From: Streptomyces asoensis
Lineage (GTDB): Bacteria; Actinomycetota; Actinomycetes; Streptomycetales; Streptomycetaceae
Length of the DNA: 64,000 nt
NCBI RefSeq assembly: GCF_013085465.1
Contig: NZ_CP049838.1
Location: 6,882,001 to 6,946,000 of the forward strand
Direction: 5' to 3'
A program made the translations under genes and the position numbers. Under the pieces are notes generated by a model that searched no databases, was not told the origin of the DNA, and saw only the letters and a program-made list of their open reading frames with translations. Shown here in pieces: positions 10,553 to 21,653 of this stretch. Every line of letters begins with the position of its first letter. Positions within the stretch are counted from its first letter, which is position 1.

Positions 10553-11207
10553 CCGCCCCGACGCCCGGCTCCCGCCGGACGGTGAGCAGCGCCTCCGCCC
10601 CGACCGGCAGATAGCCCGCCGCCTGGAACGCCCGTGTGCTGCGGGCGTTCCCCGGCGAGATCTGCGCCCACACCGGCTCGCCCCCGCCCAGGTGCCGCGC
10701 CGCGCCCACCAGGGCCCGGCCCAGCCCCCGGTGCCGTACGCCCTCCTCGACCTCCACGGCGACCTCCAGCCGCCCCGCGACCCCGCGCCCGAGGACGACC
10801 ACGCCCCCCTCCGCGGCCCACACCCGCACCTCGTCGCGCCGCCTGCGCGAGCTGACCACCCGGGGATGGTCCGGGTCCTCGATCTCGGTGAGCGCGAGGG
10901 GCGGCGGGCCCGGCAGCGGGGAGCCGACCACCAGCTGGTCGACCGTCTCCGCGACCCGGCCCGTACGGTCCAGCAGCGCCGTCAGGAACCGGGGGCTCAT
11001 CGACGCGGCGAGGGCGTCGCAGTCGGCGGCGCGCAGCGTCTCGTACACCCACTCCGGGTCCTCGTCGGTGAAGACCACCGAGTGCGCGGTGAAGGAGAGG
11101 ACGCCCGCGTCACGCGGGGAGGCCTGGGGGAGGACGGTCGTGCGGCCGTCGGGGGGAGGGAAGACACCGCGCGCGGCCGCGTCGAGAATGTCCCGCAGGT
11201 TCCCCAC
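10509..11207 (-). CDS. GNAT-family N-acetyltransferase
   Basis: The 232-residue product has a GNAT fold in its C-terminal half: the core segment LEVAVEVEEGVRHRGLGRAL carries the acetyl-CoA-binding R/Q-x-x-G-x-G/A signature as RHRGLG, and NARSTRAFQAAGYLPVG is the usual C-terminal part. The N-terminal half (PQASPRDAGVLSFTAHSVVF) is of a type often found in Streptomyces GNAT proteins. I place the start at the GTG at 11207, eight or so bases after AAGGGA; the longer frame to 11342 would run into the MerR gene. The substrate is unknown. It is divergent from the MerR regulator. Confidence 0.85.
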   Translation of the reverse strand: MGNLRDILDAAARGVFPPPDGRTTVLPQASPRDAGVLSFTAHSVVFTDEDPEWVYETLRAADCDALAASMSPRFLTALLDRTGRVAETVDQLVVGSPLPGPPPLALTEIEDPDHPRVVSSRRRRDEVRVWAAEGGVVVLGRGVAGRLEVAVEVEEGVRHRGLGRALVGAARHLGGGEPVWAQISPGNARSTRAFQAAGYLPVGAEALLTVRREPGVGAVSATVRSSDCSHSR

Positions 11208-11230
11208 CGCACCGGTTCCCTTCGCGCGCC

Positions 11231-11261
11231 TTGAGTCTCCACCCACTGGAAGGCCCACACT
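11231..11261 (+). promoter_or_regulatory. MerR-type promoter and operator, probably autoregulatory
   Basis: TTGAGT (11231-11236) and CACACT (11256-11261) are separated by 19 bp, the long spacer typical of MerR-controlled promoters. The spacer carries the inverted repeat TCCA-cccac-TGGA. A transcript would start at about 11268, at the ATG, so the mRNA would be leaderless or nearly so. Confidence 0.6.
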
Positions 11262-11268
11262 CACACAC

Positions 11269-12180
11269 ATGATCGACGACGGCACCGGACTTTTCACCAT
11301 CGGAGAGCTGGCCCGCTCCACCGGACTGACCGTGCGCACCATCCGCTACTGGTCCGACGAGGGCGTCCTGACCCCGGTGACCCGCTCGGCCGGCGGCTAC
11401 CGCCTCTACGACGCCGAGTCCGCCGCCCGGCTGGAACTGATCCGCACCCTGCGCGAGCTGGGCCTCGGCCTGGCCGATGTGCGCCGGGTGCTGATCGGGG
11501 AGCGGACGGTCGCGGAGGTCGCGGCGGCGCATGTGGCGGCGCTGGACGCGCAGATCCGCTCGCTGCGGGTGACTCGCGCGGTGCTGTCGTCCGTGGCGCG
11601 ACGCGGTTCGACCGCAGAGGAGATGACCCTGATGAACAATCTGGCCCGGCTTTCGGCAGCGGAGCGCAGGCGGATTCTTCAGGAGTTCGTGGACGAGATG
11701 TTCCACGGGCTCGACCTGGCCGACCCGGACATCCGGGAGCGGATGCGCACGAGCGCGATGGATCTGCCGGAGGACCCGACACCCGAGCAGGTGGACGCCT
11801 GGGTCGAACTGGCCGAGATGGTGCGGGACCCGGAGTTCCGGGCCCAGATGCGGCAGGCGGCCGAGTTCAACGCCGCCGACCGGGCGCACGAAGTCCCTCG
11901 CGGGGCGTCCATGTGGTTCTTCAAGCGGCTGATCGAGCTGGTGGGCAGCGCCCGTGAGCAGGGGATCGCCCCGGAGTCCCCGGAGGCCGACGAGGTGTTG
12001 GGGGACCTCCTCGGCGACACCGACCGGGCGGCCGTGCTGGAGCGCATGAAGGCGACCCACAACGTGCGCCTGGCCCGGTATCGGGAGCTGATGGCGGTCC
12101 TGAAGGGGGCCACGCTCTCGGCCCACGAGGAGGAGTTCGCCTGGGTGGTCGCCGCACTGGAGGTTCGCACGGCCAGCTAA
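11269..12180 (+). CDS. MerR-family transcriptional regulator
   Basis: This is a 303-residue DNA-binding regulator. Residues 8-75 form the MerR winged helix: FTIGELARSTGLTVRTIRYW with the RYW hallmark, then GYRLYDAESAARLELIRTLR. A long helical linker follows, and the C-terminal 180 residues form an effector domain rich in Glu/Asp/Arg, with no metal-binding cysteines, so a drug-type or other organic effector is more likely than a metal. It has its own promoter with a 19-bp spacer and probably controls itself. The ATG at 11269 is fixed by that promoter, with no ribosome-binding site upstream, as fits a leaderless transcript. The divergent GNAT gene is a possible second target. Confidence 0.92.
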   Translation: MIDDGTGLFTIGELARSTGLTVRTIRYWSDEGVLTPVTRSAGGYRLYDAESAARLELIRTLRELGLGLADVRRVLIGERTVAEVAAAHVAALDAQIRSLRVTRAVLSSVARRGSTAEEMTLMNNLARLSAAERRRILQEFVDEMFHGLDLADPDIRERMRTSAMDLPEDPTPEQVDAWVELAEMVRDPEFRAQMRQAAEFNAADRAHEVPRGASMWFFKRLIELVGSAREQGIAPESPEADEVLGDLLGDTDRAAVLERMKATHNVRLARYRELMAVLKGATLSAHEEEFAWVVAALEVRTAS

Positions 12181-12247
12181 TCTGACCTGCGTCAGCACGA
12201 CAGCGAGACCAGCAAGACACGCAGGTATGGAGAAGAGGGGCGGATCG

Positions 12248-12460
12248 GTGGCCGACATCGAAGAAGCGCGCAAGGAGTTCCAGCGGATCGACACGGACGG
12301 TGACGGCTTCATCACCGCGGCCGAGTTCAAGACCGCTCTGGCCCAGGGGGGTGACTGGAACGTCACCGAGTCGGTCGCCGAGGTCATCATCAAGAGCCGC
12401 GACCTCGACGGTGACAAGCTCCTCTCGTTCGACGAGTTCTGGGCGCACCTGAACAAGTGA
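12248..12460 (+). CDS. cabB: EF-hand calcium-binding protein CabB-like
   Basis: The 70-residue protein contains two EF-hands: loop one DTDGDGFITAAE and loop two DLDGDKLLSFDE, both with Asp/Glu at the ligand positions 1, 3, 5 and 12. It matches in length and sequence what I recall of CabB (SCO5464) of S. coelicolor, a cytoplasmic Ca2+ sensor or buffer. I choose the GTG at 12248 because AGAGGGG lies just upstream; an ATG at 12227 would add seven residues. A clear terminator follows the stop codon. Confidence 0.9.
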   Translation: MADIEEARKEFQRIDTDGDGFITAAEFKTALAQGGDWNVTESVAEVIIKSRDLDGDKLLSFDEFWAHLNK

Positions 12461-12471
12461 GTCGAGCGGAA

Positions 12472-12502
12472 AGGGGGCGCCTCGCGATGCGGGGCGCCCC
12501 CT
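12472..12502 (+). terminator. Terminator hairpin after cabB
   Basis: AGGGGGCGCC and GGCGCCCCCT form a perfect 10-bp stem around an 11-base loop, 11 bp after the cabB stop codon. Confidence 0.85.
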
Positions 12503-12545
12503 CCTCATGACCGGCGCTCGATGCGCACGGTCCGACGGCCGCCGT

Positions 12546-12760
12546 GCCGTTCAGAGCCAGCGGCAGGTCGAAGCACTTGCCGACCCGGTAGCCGGTGAGG
12601 ACGTACGCGGCGGAACCCTGGGCGAGGGCGCGGCCGTCGCGCAGCAGCAGGGCGTGGGTGGTGCCCGCGGGGAGCGCGTCGATCAGCTGCTCGCGGCCCG
12701 GCAGGACCAGGCCGCTCGCCGGTTCGTCCAGAAGCAGCAGTCTCGGCTCCGGCATGAGCG
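12546..12760 (-). pseudogene. Remnant of an ABC transporter ATP-binding protein
   Basis: On the minus strand this segment reads ARALMPEPRLLLLDEPASGL, which is the Walker B region of an ABC ATPase, then LPGREQLIDALPAGTTHALLLRDGRALAQG, which is the segment after the switch His with the part carrying that His (VTHH in homologues) deleted, and ends near FDLPLAL. No Walker A or signature motif is left and no start codon makes sense. It is the tail of a gene cut off at the 5' side where the GntR-type fragment begins. Confidence 0.7.
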
Positions 12761-12764
12761 CTCG

Positions 12765-12980
12765 GGCGATCACCCCGTGCTCACCGACCTCTTCGCGGAG
12801 TTCGTCCCGGCCCTGCGCAAGGGCCAGGTCGGCCTCCTGGCCCTGACCGGACTGCGCGTCCAGGAGCCCAACACCGCCGACGAGGCCCACGAGGCGCTGG
12901 TCCGGGCCGTCGCGGACGGGGACCCGGAGGCCGCGGCGGCCGTCCTCGCGGCGGAACCGGAGGATCCGTTCGGCGGCTGA
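12765..12980 (+). pseudogene. Remnant of a GntR-family (FCD domain) regulator
   Basis: The plus-strand frame ending at 12980 reads HPVLTDLFAEFVPALRKG, and then ADEAHEALVRAVADGDPEAA. This is the final two helices of an FCD effector domain (FadR subfamily of GntR regulators). The DNA-binding domain and most of the effector domain are missing. Its 5' edge abuts the ABC ATPase remnant, so both lost their front halves at one junction near 12762, which suggests one deletion between two convergent genes. Confidence 0.65.
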
Positions 12981-13115
12981 CGCCAGGGCCGCGGAGAATC
13001 TCGTAGAGATTGGCATGGAGCCGGAATAGCCCGCCGCCGACCGGGGTTGGCCCCATCAGATGCATGCATGTGCATCGAATCTGAATCGACTCGGTCCCGG
13101 AAGGCAAGGCCTCTC

Positions 13116-13778
13116 ATGAAGATCGGCATCATCGGCGCGGGCAACATCGGCGGCAACCTCACCCGGCGCCTCAGCGCGCTCGGCCACGACGTCTCCGTCG
13201 CGAACTCCCGCGGCCCGCAGACGCTCAAGGAGCTCGCCGAGGAGACGGGAGCGACCCCCGTCACCGTCGAGGAGGCGGCGCGCGGTGCCGAGGTCGTGGT
13301 GATCACGATTCCGGTCAAGGCGGTCCCGAGCCTGCCGTCCGGCATCCTGGAGGGCGCGGCCGACGACGTGGCCGTCATCGACACCAACAACTACTACCCG
13401 CAGCAGCGCGACGGCCGGATCGCGGAGATCGAGGACGAGGGTCTCGCCGAGAGCCGCTGGACGGAACGCCGCATCGGCCACCCGGTGATCAAGGCCTTCA
13501 ACGGCACCTACGCCCAGGACATCCTGGACCGCCCGCTCGCCGCGGGTGACCCCGACCGCATCGCGCTCCCGGTGGCCGGCGACGACGAGGCGGCGAAGGC
13601 GAAGGTACGCGCCCTGATCGACGAGCTCGGCTTCGACACCGTCGACACGGGCGGCATCGACGACTCCTGGCGCCAGCAGCCCGACACCCCCGTCTACGGG
13701 CTGCGGGCCGGCACCGAGGCGGTCACCAAGGCCCTGGCCGAGGCGAGCCCGGAACGCCCGGCGACCTTCCGCGGCTAG
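13116..13778 (+). CDS. NADPH-dependent F420 reductase-like NAD(P)-binding protein
   Basis: The 220-residue protein opens with a Rossmann fold, MKIGIIGAGNIGGNLTRRL, and continues with ANSRGPQTLKEL, where Ser/Arg after the second strand fit binding of the NADP phosphate. VIDTNNYYPQQRDG and GHPVIKAFNGTYAQD are typical of the F420H2:NADP oxidoreductase-like family (COG2085). In this family the substrate may be F420 or something else, so only an oxidoreductase is claimed. The start at 13116 follows AAGGCAAGG and begins directly at the Rossmann strand. The gene stands alone between remnants and a terminator. Confidence 0.85.
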   Translation: MKIGIIGAGNIGGNLTRRLSALGHDVSVANSRGPQTLKELAEETGATPVTVEEAARGAEVVVITIPVKAVPSLPSGILEGAADDVAVIDTNNYYPQQRDGRIAEIEDEGLAESRWTERRIGHPVIKAFNGTYAQDILDRPLAAGDPDRIALPVAGDDEAAKAKVRALIDELGFDTVDTGGIDDSWRQQPDTPVYGLRAGTEAVTKALAEASPERPATFRG

Positions 13779-13944
13779 GACGGGCCTCGGACGATCCGCA
13801 GCGGGTGGCGCGGTCCGTCCGGCAGCTCGACCGTCCGTCCGGCCGTCCGGACCGTGGTCGAGGTGACCGGGCTGCGGAATCCGTGCGGGCGGATCGACGA
13901 CTTCCAACCAGCGCCCTTCGTCCCGGATGCAGGTGCTACCTGGC
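13779..13944. other. Intergenic segment with a possible minus-strand coding remnant
   Basis: Between the F420-reductase-like gene and the terminator, the minus strand stays open and reads RSPVTSTTVRTAGRTVELPD, which looks protein-like but matches no family I can name. It has no start signal. It may be the tail of another broken gene; otherwise I see nothing here. Confidence 0.25.
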
Positions 13945-13976
13945 GAGAGGCCCCCGGATCCATCCGGGGGCCTCTC
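13945..13976. terminator. Strong bidirectional terminator hairpin
   Basis: GAGAGGCCCCCGG and CCGGGGGCCTCTC pair perfectly over 13 bp around the loop ATCCAT. It separates the plus-strand reductase gene from the minus-strand ParA-like gene. Confidence 0.9.
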
Positions 13977-14092
13977 GTGTCGGGCTCGTACGGCAGCGCG
14001 GTTCCGCCACCGCGTCAGCCGTCTCCTCCCATCGCCGGGTCCTCCAGGGCCGACGCCCCGAAATCAGCCGGCAGCCCGACTCCGGTGACGGA

Positions 14093-16249
14093 TCACGCCC
14101 GTGCGGGAGCGGCGAAATAGCTGGGCGCGTTGTATCCCGAGTGAGGGTAGGAGGCCGCCCAGCTCACGGCCTCGGGCTGGGTGCGAGGGAAGTCCGCGGC
14201 CACCAGCGTCGCCAGCTCGAGGTAGGCCTCGCGGGTCCGTGCCTTCATCTGCTCCAGATCGACCTCCGCGCCCGTCGCGAGGTGCTCGTCGAACGGGACC
14301 ACCACCACACCCCGGCAACGGGCACGGAAATGGTCCAGGACCTCGTTCACCTTCACCATCTTGCTCTTCCGGCGCGCCTCGGACACCACGGTGATGCTCC
14401 GGCTGACGAGGTCCTCGTACTGGTGCGCGATGAGCCAGTCCAGGGTGGTACTGGCGCTGGTCGCGCCGTCCACGCTGGGCGTGGCGACCACGATCAGTTG
14501 ATCGGCGAAGTCCAGGACGCCCCGCATCGCGCTGTGCAGCAGGCCGGTGCCGGAGTCGGTGAGGATGATCGGGTAGTGCTGTCCGAGGCAGCTGACGACC
14601 TGTCGGTAGTCCTCGTCGTTGAACGCCGTCGAGAGAGCGGGGTCCACCTCATTGGCCAGGACCTCGAGGCCGCTCGGGGACTGGGAGGTGAAGCGCCGTA
14701 CGGACATGTAGTTGGTGAGGTTGGGGATTTCGGCTACGAGGTCGCGGATGGTCGCGCCGGTTTCGCTACGGACACGGCGGCTGAGGGTACCTGCGTCCGG
14801 ATTGGCGTCGATCGCGACGACCCGGTCCTGACGCTCGGTGGCGAGAGTCGCGCCCAGGGCGGTCGTGGTGGTCGTCTTGCCGACTCCGCCCTTGAGGCTG
14901 ATGACGGCGATCTTGTGGCACTGCATCACCGGCGTGCGGAGGATGGCCATTTTCTGCTGGCGCTCTCGTTCGGCGGTCCTGCCACCGATGCGCAACCGGC
15001 TGAGGATTCGTCGGCCGTTGGGCTGACCGCGCAGCAGACGGTCGGAGGAGAGCTCGACGGTCGCACTGTGCCCCAGTGCCCCGCGGCCGCTCCGGTCCGG
15101 CTCCAGCCATGGTGCCGCAGCGTGGTGCGCCGGCGGGCGGGCGAAGGGCGGTGTTCCGCCGGCGACCCGGGTCGGCTGCGCGACCCTGTCATAGGGAGCC
15201 GTAAAGGGCACTGCGCCGTAGCGGTTCCCCGCGGGTGCCGGGGAGTGATTCTCCGCCGGCCCGCCCTGCGACACGGTCTCGTTGGCCGCCCGCGGGCCGG
15301 CCAACGGCTCCGCCGGCACGAAGGCCTGGGGCCCGCCGACGACGTGCGGGTCCGGCGGCGTGGGAACGAGTCCGTCGGAGAGCTCCCTGCCCCTGCCGGG
15401 TGCAGGATCGTCGGCGTAGATGTTGCGATCGTTCGTCATGTTCTGTCCTTTCGACGAGATGGTGGGCCCCTCGGGCACGGAGTCGACGGCGTGGCGGCGG
15501 GCAGGCGTTATGCCCGACACCACTCCTGCGGGGTCAAGCGCCGGACGCCCGCCCTGCCCGGCAGTGGGGGCATGCACCGCGTGACCGGACCGAGACAGGA
15601 CAGCGACGCCCGGGCGGTCCGTCACCGGCTCGATGGGGCGGAGCGGCCGCGGCGGCGCGGCGAGAGCGCTCGGCGGGGCGGCGCGGACCAAGCTGCCGTT
15701 TTCGCTGAAAGAAAGCCCCATCGATATCAACTGATCAGGGGTCAGTGCCCGCTTTTCACCCCGCAGGACGTGCGCCGGCGGTGGCCAGGGCCGGGCGCCA
15801 CTGCCGCCCGGCCCGAGCGCCGTCGCGTGCGTGGCGCGGTACCACTGGTCGACTTCCAGGGCGTGCTTGACCTCGGGCGGCACCTCGAGGCGGCTGCGCA
15901 CGCGATACTGCCCGACCTTCAAGTTCTCCGCCCGCTGTAGCTGAACCTTCAACGGACCTACGAACGAGTACTGCTGTTCCTCGGCGTGCGCGCGCACCTT
16001 CTCCACCAGCTCTTCGCCGAGCATGACCAGGCATGCGCCGTAGGTCTCGTGGTCGCCCGGACTGAGTTCGACGACGAAACCGTTGGGTGCGATGGTGCAG
16101 CCCTCGGTCCAGATCCTGGCGTTGACGTCGCACTCGCGCCGGAGCGCGCCGGCAAACTCCAGGGGTTGCACGGCGGATCTGAAGATCTTGGCGAAGGCAT
16201 CGTTGACTAGAGCCTCGAAGCGCTGTTCCAGCTTGTTCAGCGTTCCCAC
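14093..16249 (-). CDS. DUF3662 (FhaA N-terminal) - ParA/MinD-type ATPase fusion protein
   Basis: One open frame of 718 residues joins two modules. Residues 1 to about 125 are a DUF3662 domain as in the N-terminus of FhaA ([20 protein letters not shown], then [12 protein letters not shown]). A Pro/Ala-rich linker follows to about 415. Residues from about 440 on form a ParA/MinD-type ATPase with the deviant Walker A KGGVGKTT (about 450), [14 protein letters not shown] and [13 protein letters not shown]. The ATPase resembles those near type VII secretion loci of Streptomyces. An internal ATG at 15439 (MTNDRN), eight bases after GAAAGGA, could start a separate ATPase of 448 residues. The GTG at 16249 follows GGAGGCTGAA. 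FHA and kinase genes that normally accompany DUF3662 are absent, and an IS630 remnant lies upstream. Confidence 0.8.
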   Translation of the reverse strand: MGTLNKLEQRFEALVNDAFAKIFRSAVQPLEFAGALRRECDVNARIWTEGCTIAPNGFVVELSPGDHETYGACLVMLGEELVEKVRAHAEEQQYSFVGPLKVQLQRAENLKVGQYRVRSRLEVPPEVKHALEVDQWYRATHATALGPGGSGARPWPPPAHVLRGEKRALTPDQLISMGLSFSENGSLVRAAPPSALAAPPRPLRPIEPVTDRPGVAVLSRSGHAVHAPTAGQGGRPALDPAGVVSGITPARRHAVDSVPEGPTISSKGQNMTNDRNIYADDPAPGRGRELSDGLVPTPPDPHVVGGPQAFVPAEPLAGPRAANETVSQGGPAENHSPAPAGNRYGAVPFTAPYDRVAQPTRVAGGTPPFARPPAHHAAAPWLEPDRSGRGALGHSATVELSSDRLLRGQPNGRRILSRLRIGGRTAERERQQKMAILRTPVMQCHKIAVISLKGGVGKTTTTTALGATLATERQDRVVAIDANPDAGTLSRRVRSETGATIRDLVAEIPNLTNYMSVRRFTSQSPSGLEVLANEVDPALSTAFNDEDYRQVVSCLGQHYPIILTDSGTGLLHSAMRGVLDFADQLIVVATPSVDGATSASTTLDWLIAHQYEDLVSRSITVVSEARRKSKMVKVNEVLDHFRARCRGVVVVPFDEHLATGAEVDLEQMKARTREAYLELATLVAADFPRTQPEAVSWAASYPHSGYNAPSYFAAPARA

Positions 16250-16483
16250 TTCAGCCTCCGGGTGCCGATCCGCTGTAAGGCAGTCAGATCGGCCGATGAT
16301 GTCACTGATAGTGCTTATGTAGACACAGAGAGTGCTGATCTTGCGGCATGTCGTCGCATTTCACCGGATCGGTCGTAAAGCCCCGCCCATCGGGCCGCGT
16401 GGACCGCCGATTCGACGCCGCCCCCGGAACGCGGGGGTTCCTGGTGCTGTGGCGTCCGGGCGGCGCGGTGTCGTCAGGCCGGG
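16250..16483. other. AT-richer intergenic region before the DUF3662-ParA gene
   Basis: The part from 16290 to 16345 is less GC-rich than the surroundings (GATAGTGCTTATGTAGACAC), as expected for a promoter of the minus-strand fusion gene. No clear -35/-10 pair can be fixed. Nothing coding is seen. Confidence 0.35.
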
Positions 16484-16787
16484 GTGGCGGAACGAGTACG
16501 CGTCCGCGAGATCGATGACGACGAGAGACAGTGCCTGTCGCGGATCGTCCGCAGAGGCACCGGGTCAGTGGTGACCTGGCGGCGGGCCCGGAGGGCGCTG
16601 TTGTCCGCGCGGGGCAAGCCGGTGGCGAAGATCGCCGGGGTCAAGAAGATCGCCAGGTCACCTGTTCGCTGCCTGGGACCTGAGCAAGGGCAGGCTCTAC
16701 GGCCGCACCCTGGCAACCGCAGCTCGCGTCCTGGACGGCGGGATCGTCACCGCCGGGAACGCCTACCACTTCATGGGAGGCCCCTGA
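16484..16787 (+). mobile_element. IS630-like transposase remnant
   Basis: From the ATG at 16484 the frame reads VRRGTGSVVTWRRARRALLS and GKPVAKIAGV, the N-terminal helix-turn-helix of IS630-family transposases common in Streptomyces. Around 16640 homology jumps frame to GHLFAAWDLSKGRLYGRT, which resembles the catalytic-domain segment (HLFAAxDL...LYG) several hundred residues further on. The middle, with the first catalytic Asp, is gone. The element is dead, but marks this as a site of insertion and deletion. No terminal inverted repeats could be recognised. Confidence 0.65.
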
Positions 16788-16839
16788 CCGAGCCGGTCCC
16801 GGGGACACTCCGCCCAGTGATCAGGGAAGGTCTATTTCC

Positions 16840-18207
<1,368 letters not shown>

Positions 18208-18236
18208 GGGGAACTCCTCAATACGGGGGTGGTGCG

Positions 18237-18272
18237 GGGTGCCGCCCACACCTCACAGTGTGCGCGGCACCC
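18237..18272. terminator. Intergenic hairpin between glyA and sdaA
   Basis: GGGTGCCGC and GCGGCACCC pair perfectly, extended inside by CACAC/GTGTG. In the 76-bp gap between glyA and sdaA it could lower read-through into sdaA or stabilise the upstream mRNA. Confidence 0.6.
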
Positions 18273-18283
18273 GGGAAAAGGAA

Positions 18284-19561
18284 CTATTCGCTCAGACCGG
18301 GGTACAGCGGGTGCTTGTCGGCCAGGGCCGTGACCCGGGCCTTCAGCGCCGCCGCGTCGGCCTCCGCGAACGGGGACGGCGCCTTCAGCGTCTCGGCGAT
18401 CACGTCCGCGACCTCGGCGAAGTCCTCGGCGGTGAAGCCGCGGGTCGCGAGGGCGGGCGTGCCGATCCGCAGTCCGGAGGTGACCATCGGGGGCCGCGGG
18501 TCGTTCGGGACCGCGTTGCGGTTGACCGTGATCCCGACCTCGTGCAGCCGGTCCTCGGCCTGCTGACCGTCCAGCTCGGACTCGCGCAGGTCGACCAGGA
18601 TCAGGTGCACGTCGGTGCCGCCGGACAGGACGTTCACCCCGGCCGCGCGGGCGTCCGGCACGGTCAGTCGCTCGGCGAGGATCCTCGCGCCCTCGACCGT
18701 GCGGACCTGACGCTCCTTGAATTCCTCGCTCGCGGCGACCTTGAAGGAGACCGCCTTGGCCGCGATCACGTGCTCCAGGGGGCCGCCCTGGAAGCCCGGG
18801 AAGACGGACGAGTTCAGCTTCTTCGCGAACTCCTTCTTCGCGAGGATGATGCCGCCGCGGGGGCCGCCCAGCGTCTTGTGGGTGGTGGACGTGACGACGT
18901 CGGCGTACTCCACCGGGTTCGGGTGGAGACCGGCCGCGACCAGACCCGCGAAGTGCGCCATGTCGACCCACAGGAAGGCCTCGACCTCGTCCGCGATCCG
19001 GCGGAACTCGGCGAAGTCCAGCTGCCGCGGGTACGCCGACCAGCCCGCGATGATCACCTTCGGACGGTGCTCCTTGGCGAGCCGCTCGACCTCGGCCATG
19101 TCGACCAGGCCGGCGTCGTCCACGTGGTACGCGACCACGTCGAACTGCTTGCCGGAGAAGTTCAGCCGCATGCCGTGGGTCAGGTGACCGCCGTGCGCCA
19201 GGTCCAGGCCGAGGATCGTGTCGCCGGGCTGGGCCATCGCGAACAGGGCGGCCTGGTTGGCGGAGGCGCCCGAGTGGGGCTGGACGTTGGCGTACTCGGC
19301 GCCGAACAGCTCCTTGATCCGGTCGATCGCGATCTGCTCGGCCACGTCGACGTGCTCGCAGCCGCCGTAGTAGCGGCGGCCCGGGTAGCCCTCGGCGTAC
19401 TTGTTGGTCAGGACCGAGCCCTGCGCCTCCATCACCGCGAGCGGAGCGAAGTTCTCCGAGGCGATCATCTCGAGCGTGGACTGCTGGCGGTTCAGCTCGG
19501 CGTCGACCGCGGCGGCGATCTCCGGGTCGAGCTCGTGCAGGGGCGTGTTCAGGACGGACAT
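18284..19561 (-). CDS. glyA: Serine hydroxymethyltransferase
   Basis: GlyA interconverts serine and glycine with tetrahydrofolate as one-carbon carrier. The 425-residue PLP enzyme shows MIASENF near the N-terminus, [24 protein letters not shown], and the PLP lysine in [16 protein letters not shown] (about residue 228). The start is the ATG at 19561 after GAGGAG. It lies 14 bp after gcvH and is part of the glycine-controlled operon, so that methylene-THF from glycine cleavage can be used to make serine from a second glycine. Confidence 0.97.
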   Translation of the reverse strand: MSVLNTPLHELDPEIAAAVDAELNRQQSTLEMIASENFAPLAVMEAQGSVLTNKYAEGYPGRRYYGGCEHVDVAEQIAIDRIKELFGAEYANVQPHSGASANQAALFAMAQPGDTILGLDLAHGGHLTHGMRLNFSGKQFDVVAYHVDDAGLVDMAEVERLAKEHRPKVIIAGWSAYPRQLDFAEFRRIADEVEAFLWVDMAHFAGLVAAGLHPNPVEYADVVTSTTHKTLGGPRGGIILAKKEFAKKLNSSVFPGFQGGPLEHVIAAKAVSFKVAASEEFKERQVRTVEGARILAERLTVPDARAAGVNVLSGGTDVHLILVDLRESELDGQQAEDRLHEVGITVNRNAVPNDPRPPMVTSGLRIGTPALATRGFTAEDFAEVADVIAETLKAPSPFAEADAAALKARVTALADKHPLYPGLSE

Positions 19562-19575
19562 GCGTCTACGACTCC

Positions 19576-19953
19576 TCAGCCGGCGGTGTAGGCGGTGTAC
19601 TCGTCGGCGGTGAGCAGGTCGTCCTGCTCGCCCGCCGTGCGTACCTTGAACAGCCATCCGCCCTCGAAGGGGGCGGAGTTCACCAGCGCCGGGTCGTCGA
19701 CGACGTCCTGGTTGACCTCGACGATCTCGCCGGAGACCGGTGCGTACAGCTCGCTGACCGACTTGGTCGACTCCAGCTCGCCGCAGGTCTCGCCCGCGGT
19801 CACCGTGTCACCGACCTCGGGGAGCTGGACGAAGACCACGTCGCCGAGCGCGTTGGCCGCGTGCTCCGTGATGCCGACCGTCGAGACGCCGTCCTCGGCG
19901 ACCGACAGCCACTCGTGCTCCTTGCTGTAGCGCAGCTGCTGGGGGTTGCTCAT
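19576..19953 (-). CDS. gcvH: Glycine cleavage system H protein
   Basis: The 125-residue lipoyl carrier shuttles the aminomethyl group between the P, T and L proteins. The sequence shows RYSKEHEWL at the N-terminus and the lipoylated Lys64 in [11 protein letters not shown], with [15 protein letters not shown] towards the end. The ATG at 19953 is preferred over the upstream ATG at 20013, as the former begins the usual N-terminus. It lies between gcvT and glyA. The P protein gene is not in the window. Confidence 0.97.
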   Translation of the reverse strand: MSNPQQLRYSKEHEWLSVAEDGVSTVGITEHAANALGDVVFVQLPEVGDTVTAGETCGELESTKSVSELYAPVSGEIVEVNQDVVDDPALVNSAPFEGGWLFKVRTAGEQDDLLTADEYTAYTAG

Positions 19954-20071
19954 GGCCTGAATTCTCCTGTACGCGGGAGGGTGCTGGTGAATGGGGGACT
20001 GCTGGAAACGCACGTGAGCAGCGGAAATGTGCGCAGGGTCACGCGCGGGCGGGCGTCAACGCGCCCAGTGT

Positions 20072-21214
<1,143 letters not shown>

Positions 21215-21257
21215 CGGGCGTTCGTCTCCCAAGGCATGACGGCACGGCGAGGTCGTT

Positions 21258-21470
21258 CCTCCCCATCTGTCATCGGAACCTGAGAGGTTCGCCATGACGG
21301 CCCGCGACGGGATCGATCATGACTTGCACCTTGGGTGGAGCCACTGGAGACAGCGGCCCGCTTTTCAGATGTGCCTCGCCCGCGCGGTAACGGGGCCTGA
21401 GAGATTCAAGGGAGGGACTTGCTCCTTCGGCGCCCCAGCGAAGCTGCTGCTGAGGACTCTCCCGCGCGGA
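21258..21470 (-). promoter_or_regulatory. Tandem glycine riboswitch upstream of gcvT
   Basis: On the minus strand two glycine-aptamer cores follow each other. The first has GCGGGAGAGTCC, GCCGAAGGAGCAA, ATCTCTCAGGCCCC and a closing GGCACATCTGAAAAGCGGG. The second has CCACCCAAGGTGCAAGT, ACCTCTCAGGTTCC and GATGACAGATGGGGAGG. These are the conserved glycine-riboswitch elements (CCGAAGGGGCAA-like, CTCTCAGG, GACAGAGGGG-like). It ends about 44 bp before the gcvT start codon and should act as an ON switch in response to glycine. Confidence 0.9.
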
Positions 21471-21653
21471 TTCAAACGGCCGGTATGCAGTTGGCGCGGC
21501 CATCATTGCACGGCTCGCCCCGATCACGGCAGGCCGCATCTGTAACCGGCTTGTGTCGGTACGCGCACGAAAACGCTAGGCGCAGCGCATTACCTTCTCT
21601 TTACGCTCAGTGGGGATGAGGACACCATCTGACCCCAGGGGAGGACGATCACG

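Noticed and set aside
13805..15940. Plus-strand open frame of over 700 codons
   Set aside because: It is antisense to the DUF3662-ParA gene and has the Arg/Gly/Val-rich composition of a GC-rich shadow frame, with no recognisable domain.
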